Source: Nocardia transvalensis NBRC 15921 (GTDB lineage: Bacteria > Actinomycetota > Actinomycetes > Mycobacteriales > Mycobacteriaceae). Taken from it: a DNA stretch of 64,000 nucleotides. The DNA lies in contig NZ_BAGL01000002.1 of NCBI RefSeq assembly GCF_000308875.1, positions 186,001-250,000 of the forward strand. The letters are read 5' to 3'. Below the pieces are notes generated by a model. It was not told where the DNA came from, made no database searches, and saw only the letters and a program-made list of their open reading frames with translations. Positions within the stretch are counted from its first letter, which is position 1. Each line of letters opens with the position of its first letter. A program made the translations under genes and the position numbers. This document shows positions 57,321-64,000 of the stretch, piece after piece.

Positions 57321-58170
57321 AATGCTGTGTGATGTGCCGCAGTTTGCCGGGCTCGAGTATCAGGCGGACGGTGCGAATCCGGTTGTCGCCGTCCGTATCC
57401 AGCGAGAGCACCGCGTACACGGCGCCCCGCGCGGTCAGCACCGCACCCGGTCCGGCGTTGACCTCCGCCGGGCGCCAGGCGAGATCCGCGGGCCAGGCCC
57501 AGGTGACCGAGCACAGATATCCGGCGACGGCGGTCAGGCCGAGGACCGGCTCGCGGGGGGTCTCGGAGGCGCCGTCCGCGTCGGCGCAGAAGACGACGTC
57601 CGGGGCGAGCAACCGGGTGAGGGCGGTGAGGTCGCCGCCCGCGGCCGCGGTCAGGAATCGGTCGGTGAGTTCGCGATGATCGCGGCCGGTGGGCCGGTGG
57701 CGCGGCCGCCGCGCCTCGACGTGCTGCCGCGCGCGGTAGCCGAGCTGGCGGGTGGCGCGCTCGGTGCGGCCGAGCACCTCGGCGATCTCGGCGTGTCCGA
57801 CACCGAACACCTCGTGCAGGACGAAGACGACGCGTTCGGCCGGATCCAGCGATTCCAGCACCACCAGGAGTGCCATCGAGACCGATTCCGCGCGTTCGGC
57901 ATCCGTCTCGGGGCCGGTGAGCAGCGGTTCGGGCAGCCACGGCCCGATATAGGTCTCCCGGCGCGCCTTCGCCTTGCGCAGCTGATCGATGGCGAGCCGG
58001 GAGACCAGCCGGAACAGGTAGGCGCGCGGCCGCTCGACGGTGTCGTGATCGACCTCCCGCCAGCGCAGCCATGCCTCCTGCAGCACGTCCTCGGCCTCGG
58101 TGCGGCTGCCCAGCATGCGGTAGGCCGCCGCGAACAACTCTGGCCGGTGATGTTCGAACTCCACGCTCAT
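57316..58170 (-). CDS. ECF41-type sigma factor with SnoaL-like C-terminus (SigJ-like)
   Basis: A 284-residue sigma factor. Regions 2 and 4 (residues 5-65 and 100-155) are followed by a SnoaL-like domain (about 165-284). The linker has the ECF41 signature WLPEP (residues 78-82). The C-terminal NPDKL box of the group is degenerate (EPGKL). In ECF41 factors the C-terminal domain takes the place of an anti-sigma factor. The usual partner genes encode a carboxymuconolactone decarboxylase, oxidoreductase or epimerase. Here SnoaL and NmrA-like genes are close. A perfect 16-base palindrome lies 28 bases upstream. Confidence 0.9.
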   Translation of the reverse strand: MSVEFEHHRPELFAAAYRMLGSRTEAEDVLQEAWLRWREVDHDTVERPRAYLFRLVSRLAIDQLRKAKARRETYIGPWLPEPLLTGPETDAERAESVSMALLVVLESLDPAERVVFVLHEVFGVGHAEIAEVLGRTERATRQLGYRARQHVEARRPRHRPTGRDHRELTDRFLTAAAGGDLTALTRLLAPDVVFCADADGASETPREPVLGLTAVAGYLCSVTWAWPADLAWRPAEVNAGPGAVLTARGAVYAVLSLDTDGDNRIRTVRLILEPGKLRHITQHL

Positions 58171-58197
58171 ATCCGTTCGACGTGACGGACGCGTCTC

Positions 58198-58213
58198 GCG
58201 TCACGCGTGACGC
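58198..58213. promoter_or_regulatory. Palindrome between sigma factor and SnoaL gene
   Basis: GCGTCACGCGTGACGC is a perfect 16-base palindrome in the 99-base divergent gap. On the minus strand its CGTCACG half could act as the -35 of an ECF41-type promoter (TGTCACA with CGTC), but the spacing to a -10 is not clean. Confidence 0.5.
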
Positions 58214-58269
58214 CGGCGATCCGGGATCCGTCCTACGGGGTGAACCCCGATCGAAAGGACCCGATTCCC

Positions 58270-58680
58270 ATGACCGTCGCAGACCGGATCTCCCGTATCG
58301 ACGCCAACCGCGCCGTGGTGCTCGAGCTGTACCGCCGCCTCGGCGCCGGCGACCTGGACGGCGCCTTCGCCCTGCTGCACGAGGACTTCGTCTCGCACAA
58401 TCCGCGGGTGCCGCACGATCCGGAGCGATCGAGCGGCCGGCGAGCGTTCCGGGACTTCTTCGATACCCCCGCCGGGCGGTCGCTCGCCGCGGCGGATCAG
58501 GACGTGCTGCGCGTCGTCGCCGGCGACGACCTCGTCGCCGTGCACCTCCGGTCCACCGCGGCCGGCGCCGAGACCGCGATCGTCGACCTGCTTCTCGTGC
58601 GGGACGGGCTGATCGCCGAGCACTGGGATGTCGTGCAGCCGGTACCCGCCGCGCTGCCGCATCCACACGGAATGTTCTGA
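58270..58680 (+). CDS. SnoaL-like polyketide-cyclase-fold protein
   Basis: A 136-residue protein of the SnoaL/NTF2-like fold (cone-shaped pocket). It starts with a helix NRAVVLELYRRLGAGDLDGAFALL, then VSHNPRVPHDPERSSGRRAFRDFF in part, and ends LIAEHWDVVQPVPA, the family's closing strand. These proteins act on small cyclic substrates or as binding pockets. Divergent from the sigma factor, whose own C-terminus has the same fold. GAAAGGACC precedes ATG 58270. Confidence 0.88.
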   Translation: MTVADRISRIDANRAVVLELYRRLGAGDLDGAFALLHEDFVSHNPRVPHDPERSSGRRAFRDFFDTPAGRSLAAADQDVLRVVAGDDLVAVHLRSTAAGAETAIVDLLLVRDGLIAEHWDVVQPVPAALPHPHGMF

Positions 58681-58700
58681 ACCGCAGGAGTTTCCGGGCG

Positions 58701-59543
58701 TCAGGCCACGCCCGCGGGACTCCACACCCCGGTGGCGGCGGTGTCGCGGGCGTAGTCGGCGAAGTCGCGGGGCTTGCGGCCGAGTACCCGTTCCACCCCG
58801 TCGGCGGTGGCCGAGTTGCGGCCGTCCAGGACCGTGCCGAACAGGTAGTCGAGCAGGCTGATCTCCTCGGCCGGCACCTCGTAGGTGGTCAGCGCCGCGA
58901 CGAAATCCGTGCGGGTGAGCGGCGTGAACGAGATGTCGCGGCCGGTGGCCCCGGCGATCGCGCCGACGGCCTCGGCGAAGGTCAGCGCGCGGGGACCGGT
59001 CAGCTCGTACACCTCGCCGGTGTGCCGGTCCTCGGTCAGCGCGGCGACCGCGGCCGCCGCGATATCGTCCGCATCGATGAACGGCTCGGGCACCGGGCCG
59101 GCGGGCAGGGCGACCTCGCCGATCCGGATGTAGTCGGCGAAGGCGCCCTCGCTGAAGTTCTGCGCGAACCAGCTGCAGCGCAGCACGGTCCACTCCAGGC
59201 CCGAATCCCGCACGATCCCTTCGCATTCGAGCGCCTCGGGCTCGCCGCGGCCGGACAGCAGCACCAGCCGCCGCACGCCGTGCCGCTGCGCGGCGAGGGT
59301 CAGCGCGTAGACGGCCTCCGGTGCGCCGGGGGCGGCGAGATCCGGCTGGTAGGCGAGGTACACGGCGGTCATGCCGTCGAGTGCCGCAGCCCAGGTACCG
59401 CGGTCGGTCCAGTCGAAAGGCACTGGCGCCGAGCGAGATCCGAGGCGCACGGGCACCGCGGCCGCCCGCAGCAGCGCGGCGACGCGGCTGCCGGTCTTAC
59501 CGGTGCCGCCGAGTACGAGGACCGAGGTGTTCGTTGTCGTCAT
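58701..59543 (-). CDS. NmrA-like NAD(P)-binding protein / epimerase-like
   Basis: A 280-residue Rossmann-fold protein of the atypical short-chain reductase class. The nucleotide-binding loop is VLVLGGTGKTGSRVAALL at the N-terminus. The active tyrosine of classical reductases is not obvious. This layout fits the NmrA and quinone-reductase (QOR2) group. ATG 59543 is chosen. It is convergent with the SnoaL gene and in the neighbourhood of an ECF41 sigma factor, whose usual targets include this type of gene. Confidence 0.86.
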   Translation of the reverse strand: MTTTNTSVLVLGGTGKTGSRVAALLRAAAVPVRLGSRSAPVPFDWTDRGTWAAALDGMTAVYLAYQPDLAAPGAPEAVYALTLAAQRHGVRRLVLLSGRGEPEALECEGIVRDSGLEWTVLRCSWFAQNFSEGAFADYIRIGEVALPAGPVPEPFIDADDIAAAAVAALTEDRHTGEVYELTGPRALTFAEAVGAIAGATGRDISFTPLTRTDFVAALTTYEVPAEEISLLDYLFGTVLDGRNSATADGVERVLGRKPRDFADYARDTAATGVWSPAGVA

Positions 59544-59719
59544 GCCTTCAGTACACCGGCGAACGGCTGGACGGAACATGGCCGAGAGGCGCAGGAACAT
59601 TCGCGGGCGTCTACCGGCTTCCCGGGCCCGCCGCATCGTCCCTGGTCCGTCGCGTGCCCGGGTATGTGAGTCGTCACTACCCGGCGAGCCCGGACAAGGC
59701 GGGGCCGTAAGGTCGACTC

Positions 59720-60724
59720 ATGGCCTCTCCGGAGTTGTCGAAGCTGGTGCAGTCGGTCGTCGAGCCGTATCTGCTGGACGGTCCGCGCCGGTACACCAGG
59801 GACGACGTCTCGCGGCAGTCCGGCGTGCCGCCGGAGCTGACCCGCCGGCTGTGGATCTCGCTGGGTTTCCCGGCGAATCCCGACGACGAGGCGATCGAGT
59901 ACACCGACGGAGATATCCAGGCGGTCAACAACTTCCAGAGCCTGGCGGCCCTGGCGGCGACCGATCCGCGCCGCCAGTCGGGGGCGGCGCGGACCCTCGG
60001 TCAGTCGATGGCGCGCCTCGCCGAATGGCAGGTGGATCTGGTGGCCGAGGAAATCGTGGACCGGATCCGCGCGATCACGGCCGCCGATCCGGAGGCGGAC
60101 GAGGTGGCGGTCGCGCAGGAGGCGACCGAGGAGGTCGTCTCCACGCTGCAGCAGCTCCAGGCCTATGCGTGGCGGCGGCATCTGGCGGCCGCGCTGGCCC
60201 GGTCGCTGGACGGTGACGGCAGCGGCGGCGACACCGTGCGGGAGCTGGCCGTGGGCTTCGCCGATATGGTCGGATACACGCGCCTGACCAGGCATCTCGA
60301 TCCCGAGGAGCTCACCAGCCTGCTGGAGTCGTTCGAGACCGTCACCACCGAGGCGATCACCGGCAACGGTGGCTGGGTCATCAAGAACGTGGGCGACGAG
60401 GTCATGTTCTCCGCCGAGTCGGCGGTGGTCGGCGCGCGGATCGCGCTGGCGATCCAGGAGGCCACGCAGTCCGCCGGGACCACGCCCGATCTGCGGGTGG
60501 GATTGGCGTACGGCGATGTGCTGCAACGCTTCGGCGACCTGTACGGGTCGGTCGTCAACACGGCCGCGCGGCTGACCGGTGTGGCCCGGCCGGGCACCGT
60601 CCTGATCGATGACGGCGCGGCGGCACAGCTGGCGGGGGAGCCCGGATTCGCGCTGCGGCACCTGCGCAGCGTGCGGGTGCGGGGCATCAATCGGCTGCGG
60701 TCACACGTGCTGCGACGCGCCTGA
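59720..60724 (+). CDS. Class III adenylyl cyclase with N-terminal regulatory domain
   Basis: A 334-residue soluble cyclase. Residues 1-170 form a helical N-terminal domain like that of Rv1264/Rv2212-type mycobacterial cyclases. The catalytic domain (175-334) has all key residues: metal D182 and D226, adenine-specifying K222 and D273, and N280 and R284 for the transition state (FADMVGYTRL, KNVGDEVMF, FGDLYGSVVNTAAR). It should make cAMP without a membrane anchor. Two strong hairpins follow. A CRP-type site is at 8610, so a cAMP-regulated circuit may exist. Confidence 0.93.
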   Translation: MASPELSKLVQSVVEPYLLDGPRRYTRDDVSRQSGVPPELTRRLWISLGFPANPDDEAIEYTDGDIQAVNNFQSLAALAATDPRRQSGAARTLGQSMARLAEWQVDLVAEEIVDRIRAITAADPEADEVAVAQEATEEVVSTLQQLQAYAWRRHLAAALARSLDGDGSGGDTVRELAVGFADMVGYTRLTRHLDPEELTSLLESFETVTTEAITGNGGWVIKNVGDEVMFSAESAVVGARIALAIQEATQSAGTTPDLRVGLAYGDVLQRFGDLYGSVVNTAARLTGVARPGTVLIDDGAAAQLAGEPGFALRHLRSVRVRGINRLRSHVLRRA

Positions 60725-61426
60725 ACTCGGGCCGGTACGACCCCGGAAAGGCCGGAAAGACCTCGGAAATTAGGAGCGGGCCTCGGCGAAGGGGGGGAGT
60801 TAGCCGAGGCCCGCGTAGGGTCGGCCCGGGGGGGAGGGGCCGACGTGAATGATCCTACGCGACGATCCGCGATTGTGTGTGTATGAGGGCTGCCACTTTC
60901 GGAAAGTTTTTCCGGGCGGGAGTGTGGGGGCGTGCCGAGGGGTGCCGGGAGGGTGGTGGAGGGCACCTCCGTGCAGGCTCTGAAATGTTGGGGCGCAAAG
61001 GTTTACGTGTTTCTTCGAAGCCGCGCTCGGGAGGGGCTCGCCGCCGTCTGCGGGGCCGCCGTGGCGTATCCCACGTGCCCGAATCCGGGGCAACGCTCCC
61101 GATTGCCGGGATTTCCGGCGTGTCGATCGGAGGGCCCGCGCGACGGGGTGAGTACCGGTGTGCGGCCGAGAACGAGTAGTGCGCTACTCGGGATCGGGCG
61201 GGCCCGCCGCGCGACGATGTATTCGGCCGCATCCCGCCGGCACCCCCGAGCACCGCCGGATCCCCGGGATGCGGCCTCCTGCTGTCCGGACGTCGTCCCT
61301 GGCAGGGGGCGTTCGACCAGAGGTCGCGGCGCGGGATTAATCGCATGAACTTGTCGGTGCCCTGGGCAATACTGGGCACCGATCGATCAGGTCATTGCAG
61401 AATCCATCACGAACGGCAGGAGCATC
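60725..61426. other. Cyclase to ABC-exporter intergenic region, no gene
   Basis: 702 bases with two hairpins at the left end. The centre, 60860-61340, shows no supported gene; frames there have no ribosome site or recognisable product. A small inverted repeat CGAGTAG/CTACTCG is at 61173-61190. The ABC operon promoter should lie near the right end. Confidence 0.6.
60776..60844 (+). terminator. Two back-to-back hairpins after the cyclase
   Basis: A perfect 12-bp stem (GCGGGCCTCGGC, 60776-60814) is followed by an 8-bp stem (GTCGGCCC, 60820-60844). Both have G-rich loops. Likely a double terminator. Confidence 0.75.
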
Positions 61427-62443
61427 ATGCCCGACGCCATCATCGCCGAGGGTCTGGTCAAGAAGTACGGACGGCTGACCGCCCTCGACGGCCTCGACCT
61501 CACGGTGCCCGAGGGAACGGTCACCGCGCTGCTGGGCCCCAACGGCGCCGGCAAGACCACCACGGTCCGGGTGCTGACCACACTGCTCATCCCGGACGCC
61601 GGCCGCGCCACCGTCGCCGGCATCGATGTCCTGCGCGAACCACAGCGGCTGCGGGCGCATATCGGCGCCTCCGGCCAGTACGCGGCCGTCGACGAGTACC
61701 TCACCGGATTCGAGAATCTGGAGATGGTCGGGCGGCTGTACCACATGGGCGTGCAGCGCAGTAAGGACCGGGCCCGCGAGCTGCTCGACCGGTTCCGGCT
61801 CAGCGACGCCGCCGACCGGCCGGTCAAGGGGTATTCCGGCGGTATGCGCCGCCGCCTCGACCTGGCCGGGGCGCTGGTCGCCAACCCACCCGTGCTGTTC
61901 CTCGACGAGCCCACCACGGGCCTGGACCCGCGGGCCCGCCTGGACCTGTGGGACGTCATCGAGGAGCTGGTCGCCGGCGGCACCACCCTCCTGCTGACGA
62001 CGCAGTACATGGAGGAAGCGGATCGGCTGGCCGACTCCATCGCGGTCATCGATCACGGCACGGTCATCGCCCGCGGCACCGCCGACGAGCTGAAGACGAT
62101 GGTCGGCGGCGACCGCATCGAGCTGACCGTCGACCACGCCGACAGCCTCGCGGTGGCGCAGCAGGCCCTCGCCGCGCTCGCCGTCGGCGAGATCCACCTC
62201 GAGCCCGGGCTGCGCCGCATCACGGTCCCGGTCAGCGAGGGGTCGCAGGCGCTGGTGGACGCCATCGGCCGGCTGGCCGAGCACCGGGTCCGGATTCACG
62301 ACGTCGGCCTGCGCCGCCCGTCCCTGGACGACGTATTCCTCACCCTGACCGGCCACGAGGCCGAGGAACTGATCAGCGAGAACGGCAAGGCCGACGGCGC
62401 GACCGCCGACCACGCCGGCGCGACGGAAGGACGAACCAGATGA
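61427..62443 (+). CDS. ABC exporter ATP-binding protein, DrrA type
   Basis: A 338-residue ATPase. Walker A GPNGAGKTT at 37-45, signature YSGGMRRR near 137-144, Walker B LFLDEPTTGLD near 156-166. The C-terminal 85 residues form the DrrA-type extra domain. DrrA/DrrB pairs export antibiotics or, in mycobacteria, complex lipids (PDIM). The stop overlaps the next start (ATGA). GGCAGGAG precedes ATG 61427. Substrate unknown. Confidence 0.93.
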   Translation: MPDAIIAEGLVKKYGRLTALDGLDLTVPEGTVTALLGPNGAGKTTTVRVLTTLLIPDAGRATVAGIDVLREPQRLRAHIGASGQYAAVDEYLTGFENLEMVGRLYHMGVQRSKDRARELLDRFRLSDAADRPVKGYSGGMRRRLDLAGALVANPPVLFLDEPTTGLDPRARLDLWDVIEELVAGGTTLLLTTQYMEEADRLADSIAVIDHGTVIARGTADELKTMVGGDRIELTVDHADSLAVAQQALAALAVGEIHLEPGLRRITVPVSEGSQALVDAIGRLAEHRVRIHDVGLRRPSLDDVFLTLTGHEAEELISENGKADGATADHAGATEGRTR

Positions 62444-63288
62444 GCACGGCCGCGGCCCTCGCCGATCAGCCCTCGCTCGGACAGCGCGTATCGATGGTCG
62501 TCAGCGACAGCCTGACCATCACCAAGCGGAATGTCATCAAGATCAGGCGCGTGCCCGACGTGCTGATCTTCTCGACACTGTCGCCGATCATGTTCGTGCT
62601 GTTGTTCGCGTACATCTTCGGCACCGCGATCGAGGTGCCGGGGCTGGAGGGCGGCTACCGGGAGTTCCTCATCGCGGGCATCTTCGCGCAGACCTCGGTA
62701 TTCGGCGCCACCTTCACCGGGCTCAGCCTGGCCGAGGATATGCAGAAGGGCATCATCGACCGGTTCCGGTCGCTGCCGATGGCCCCGGTCGCGGTCCTCG
62801 TCGGCCGCACCGCCGCCGATGTCGTGATCAACGTGGTGAGCCTGGTGGTCATGTCCCTGACGGGTCTGGTCGTCGGCTGGCGGATTCGCGGATCGCTGCT
62901 CGACGCGGTGCTCGCCTATGTGCTGCTGTTGCTGTTCGCCTACGCGATCTCGTGGATCATGGCCGTGGTCGGCCTGATCGTGCGGGCGCCCGAGGTGTTC
63001 AACAATGCCAGCTTCATGGTCATCTTCCCGCTGACCTTCCTCGCCAACACCTTCGTACCGCTGGAGAAGCTGCCGGCGCCGCTGCGGGTGTTCGCGGAGT
63101 GGAATCCGGTCTCTGCGGTCACCCAGGCCACGCGCGAGCTGTTCGGGAATACGAGTCCGGCCTTCCCGCCGCCCGATGCCTGGCCGATGCAGCATCCGGT
63201 ACTCACGACGCTCATCTGGGTGGCGGTGATCCTGGTGGTGTTCGTGCCGCTGGCGGTGCGGCAGTTCAAGCGCTCGGTCAGCCGCTGA
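62440..63288 (+). CDS. ABC-2 type exporter permease, DrrB type
   Basis: A 282-residue membrane protein with six hydrophobic segments and the ABC-2 signature (NPVSAVTQATRELFGN near the end). The cytoplasmic N-terminus has the coupling helix region (VVSDSLTITKRNVIKIRRVPDVLIF in part). Coupled to the ATPase by ATGA. Together the pair forms a full exporter of two and two subunits. Confidence 0.92.
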   Translation: MSTAAALADQPSLGQRVSMVVSDSLTITKRNVIKIRRVPDVLIFSTLSPIMFVLLFAYIFGTAIEVPGLEGGYREFLIAGIFAQTSVFGATFTGLSLAEDMQKGIIDRFRSLPMAPVAVLVGRTAADVVINVVSLVVMSLTGLVVGWRIRGSLLDAVLAYVLLLLFAYAISWIMAVVGLIVRAPEVFNNASFMVIFPLTFLANTFVPLEKLPAPLRVFAEWNPVSAVTQATRELFGNTSPAFPPPDAWPMQHPVLTTLIWVAVILVVFVPLAVRQFKRSVSR

Positions 63289-63358
63289 CGCTCGGCATGT
63301 CCGGCCACTGTGACCAGCGTTGCCTGCGCGACGAGCGCCGCTGTGCCACAGTGGTCGC

Positions 63359-63556
63359 ATGCAGTTGGGGAGCTCTGGAAAGTCCGGCCGGTTGCGCAAT
63401 CGGCTCATCGTCGCCGTCCTCGTCGGATTCGCGGGCAGCGCCGCCTGGGTGGCGGCCCGCCGCCGTCCCCAGCTCCCCGACCCCGCCGTCGAACCGCCGC
63501 GCCTGGGCTACTCGACCAACGGGTCGACCCCTCAACACGCCGCGCGGTTGCCGTAG
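63359..63556 (+). CDS. Small single-pass membrane protein, hypothetical
   Basis: A 65-residue protein with a basic N-terminus (KSGRLRNRL), one membrane segment ([20 protein letters not shown]) and a Pro-rich tail. ATG 63359 is chosen; the frame is open to 63320. Nothing else can be said. A small inverted repeat CCACTGTG/CACAGTGG (63305-63354) is in its leader. Confidence 0.5.
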   Translation: MQLGSSGKSGRLRNRLIVAVLVGFAGSAAWVAARRRPQLPDPAVEPPRLGYSTNGSTPQHAARLP

Positions 63557-63600
63557 CGGGCAGCGCCACGGCCCGCAGACGGCATGGCACGATGTTCCGC

Positions 63601-64000
63601 GTGACCTCACCGAATCAGACCGCCGTGGCGACCTTGCACACCACCCTCGGCGACATCAAGATCTCGCTCTTCGGTAACCATGCCCCGAAAACGGTGCGCA
63701 ACTTCGTCGGCCTCGCCGACGGCACGGCGCCGTATACGGCGAAGAACGCGAGCGGTGGCGACACCGGTCCGTTCTACGACGGCAGCACCTTCCACCGCGT
63801 GATCGATGGGTTCATGATTCAAGGCGGCGACCCGACCGGTACTGGCCGCGGCGGTCCCGGGTACGAGTTCGGCGACGAGTTCCACCCGGAGCTGCGGTTC
63901 GATCGCGCGTACCTGCTCGCCATGGCCAATGCCGGGCCGGGGACCAACGGTTCGCAGTTCTTCATCACCGTCGGCCCGCAGCCGCACCTGAACCGCCGCC
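63601..64000 (+). CDS. ppiA: Peptidyl-prolyl cis-trans isomerase, cyclophilin type (partial)
   Basis: 133 codons of a cyclophilin before the window ends. The catalytic and binding residues of the fold are visible: [24 protein letters not shown], in part, then [20 protein letters not shown]. Orthologue of PpiA (Rv0009). GTG 63601 is the start by comparison with [20 protein letters not shown]; an ATG at 63592 is three codons earlier. It accelerates proline isomerisation during folding. The 3' end, about 50 codons, is beyond the window. Confidence 0.93.
   Translation, partial: MTSPNQTAVATLHTTLGDIKISLFGNHAPKTVRNFVGLADGTAPYTAKNASGGDTGPFYDGSTFHRVIDGFMIQGGDPTGTGRGGPGYEFGDEFHPELRFDRAYLLAMANAGPGTNGSQFFITVGPQPHLNRR

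Noticed and set aside
58198..58233. Clear ECF41 promoter for the SnoaL gene
   Set aside because: The CGTCACG and CGTC elements on the plus strand are 23 bases apart, too far for a promoter of this type; kept only as a palindrome.
60855..61379. Genes in the cyclase-ABC gap
   Set aside because: Several overlapping frames on both strands, none with a ribosome site, domain or consistent codon pattern.
63305..63354. Terminator after the ABC permease
   Set aside because: The inverted repeat CCACTGTG/CACAGTGG has a 34-base loop, too long for a convincing terminator.
55343..63700. Integrated element with att sites at tRNA-Ala
   Set aside because: I found no second copy of the tRNA 3' end near 63.3-63.6 kb and no integrase. 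The accessory genes are reported only as an insertion by comparison.

Overview
The window is a high-GC actinobacterial chromosome segment centred on the replication origin. Gene order from about 20 to 55 kb (pcnA, mutT4, Rv3909-like, murJ, sigM, anti-sigma, trxB, trxA, cwlM, Rv3916-like, parB, parA, rsmG, jag-like, yidC, yidD, rnpA, rpmH, dnaA, oriC, dnaN, recF, dciA-like, gyrB, gyrA, Rv0007-like, tRNA-Ile, tRNA-Ala) matches the origin block of Mycobacterium tuberculosis and its relatives. Protein details, high GC, many GTG starts, an mce locus and a candidate arabinan-cleaving enzyme point to the mycolic-acid-bearing Mycobacteriales, most likely Nocardia or a close Nocardiaceae relative. The genus is an inference.

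Left flank (1-20 kb): the start of an mce lipid-importer operon on the minus strand (yrbEA, yrbEB, first codons of mceA); a secreted S1 protease; an MFS efflux pump with an LppU-like lipoprotein; a secreted hypothetical protein; a serine beta-lactamase/esterase; a cytochrome P450; an L,D-transpeptidase; an M13 zinc peptidase (Zmp1-like); a DUF5753 regulator with its DUF397 partner; a pirin; a Nudix/MFS pair; and a DUF4185 protein that is a candidate D-arabinanase.

Origin block (20-55 kb): left of dnaA the parAB-rsmG-jag-yidC-yidD-rnpA-rpmH genes run on the minus strand. Right of dnaA the replication genes run on the plus strand, so both sets follow their replication fork. The interval between parA and rsmG is about 1 kb without a gene. 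It carries five copies of one asymmetric parS variant in two orientations plus a polypurine stretch. oriC, between dnaA and dnaN, combines degenerate DnaA boxes with an iterated TCCTCGAGGA palindrome. Cell-wall control is also clustered here: MurJ with a pseudokinase region, CwlM with eroded zinc ligands, and SigM with its anti-sigma factor.

Right flank (55-64 kb): where M. tuberculosis has tRNA-Ala followed almost directly by ppiA, this chromosome carries about 8 kb of accessory genes. They are a VOC/TetR/transglutaminase operon with a candidate operator, an ECF41-type sigma factor with SnoaL-like and NmrA-like genes, a class III adenylyl cyclase and a DrrAB-like ABC exporter. ppiA is cut by the window end.

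The least explained signal is a small family of intergenic hairpins. They have variable but perfectly paired stems and a nearly fixed 9-nt loop (CAAAAGCRT on the sense strand). They occur in two convergent gene gaps, and three of five sit within 0-7 nt of a stop codon in the sense orientation. Positions and motifs were read by eye; family assignments rest on recognised motifs and synteny, not on database searches.
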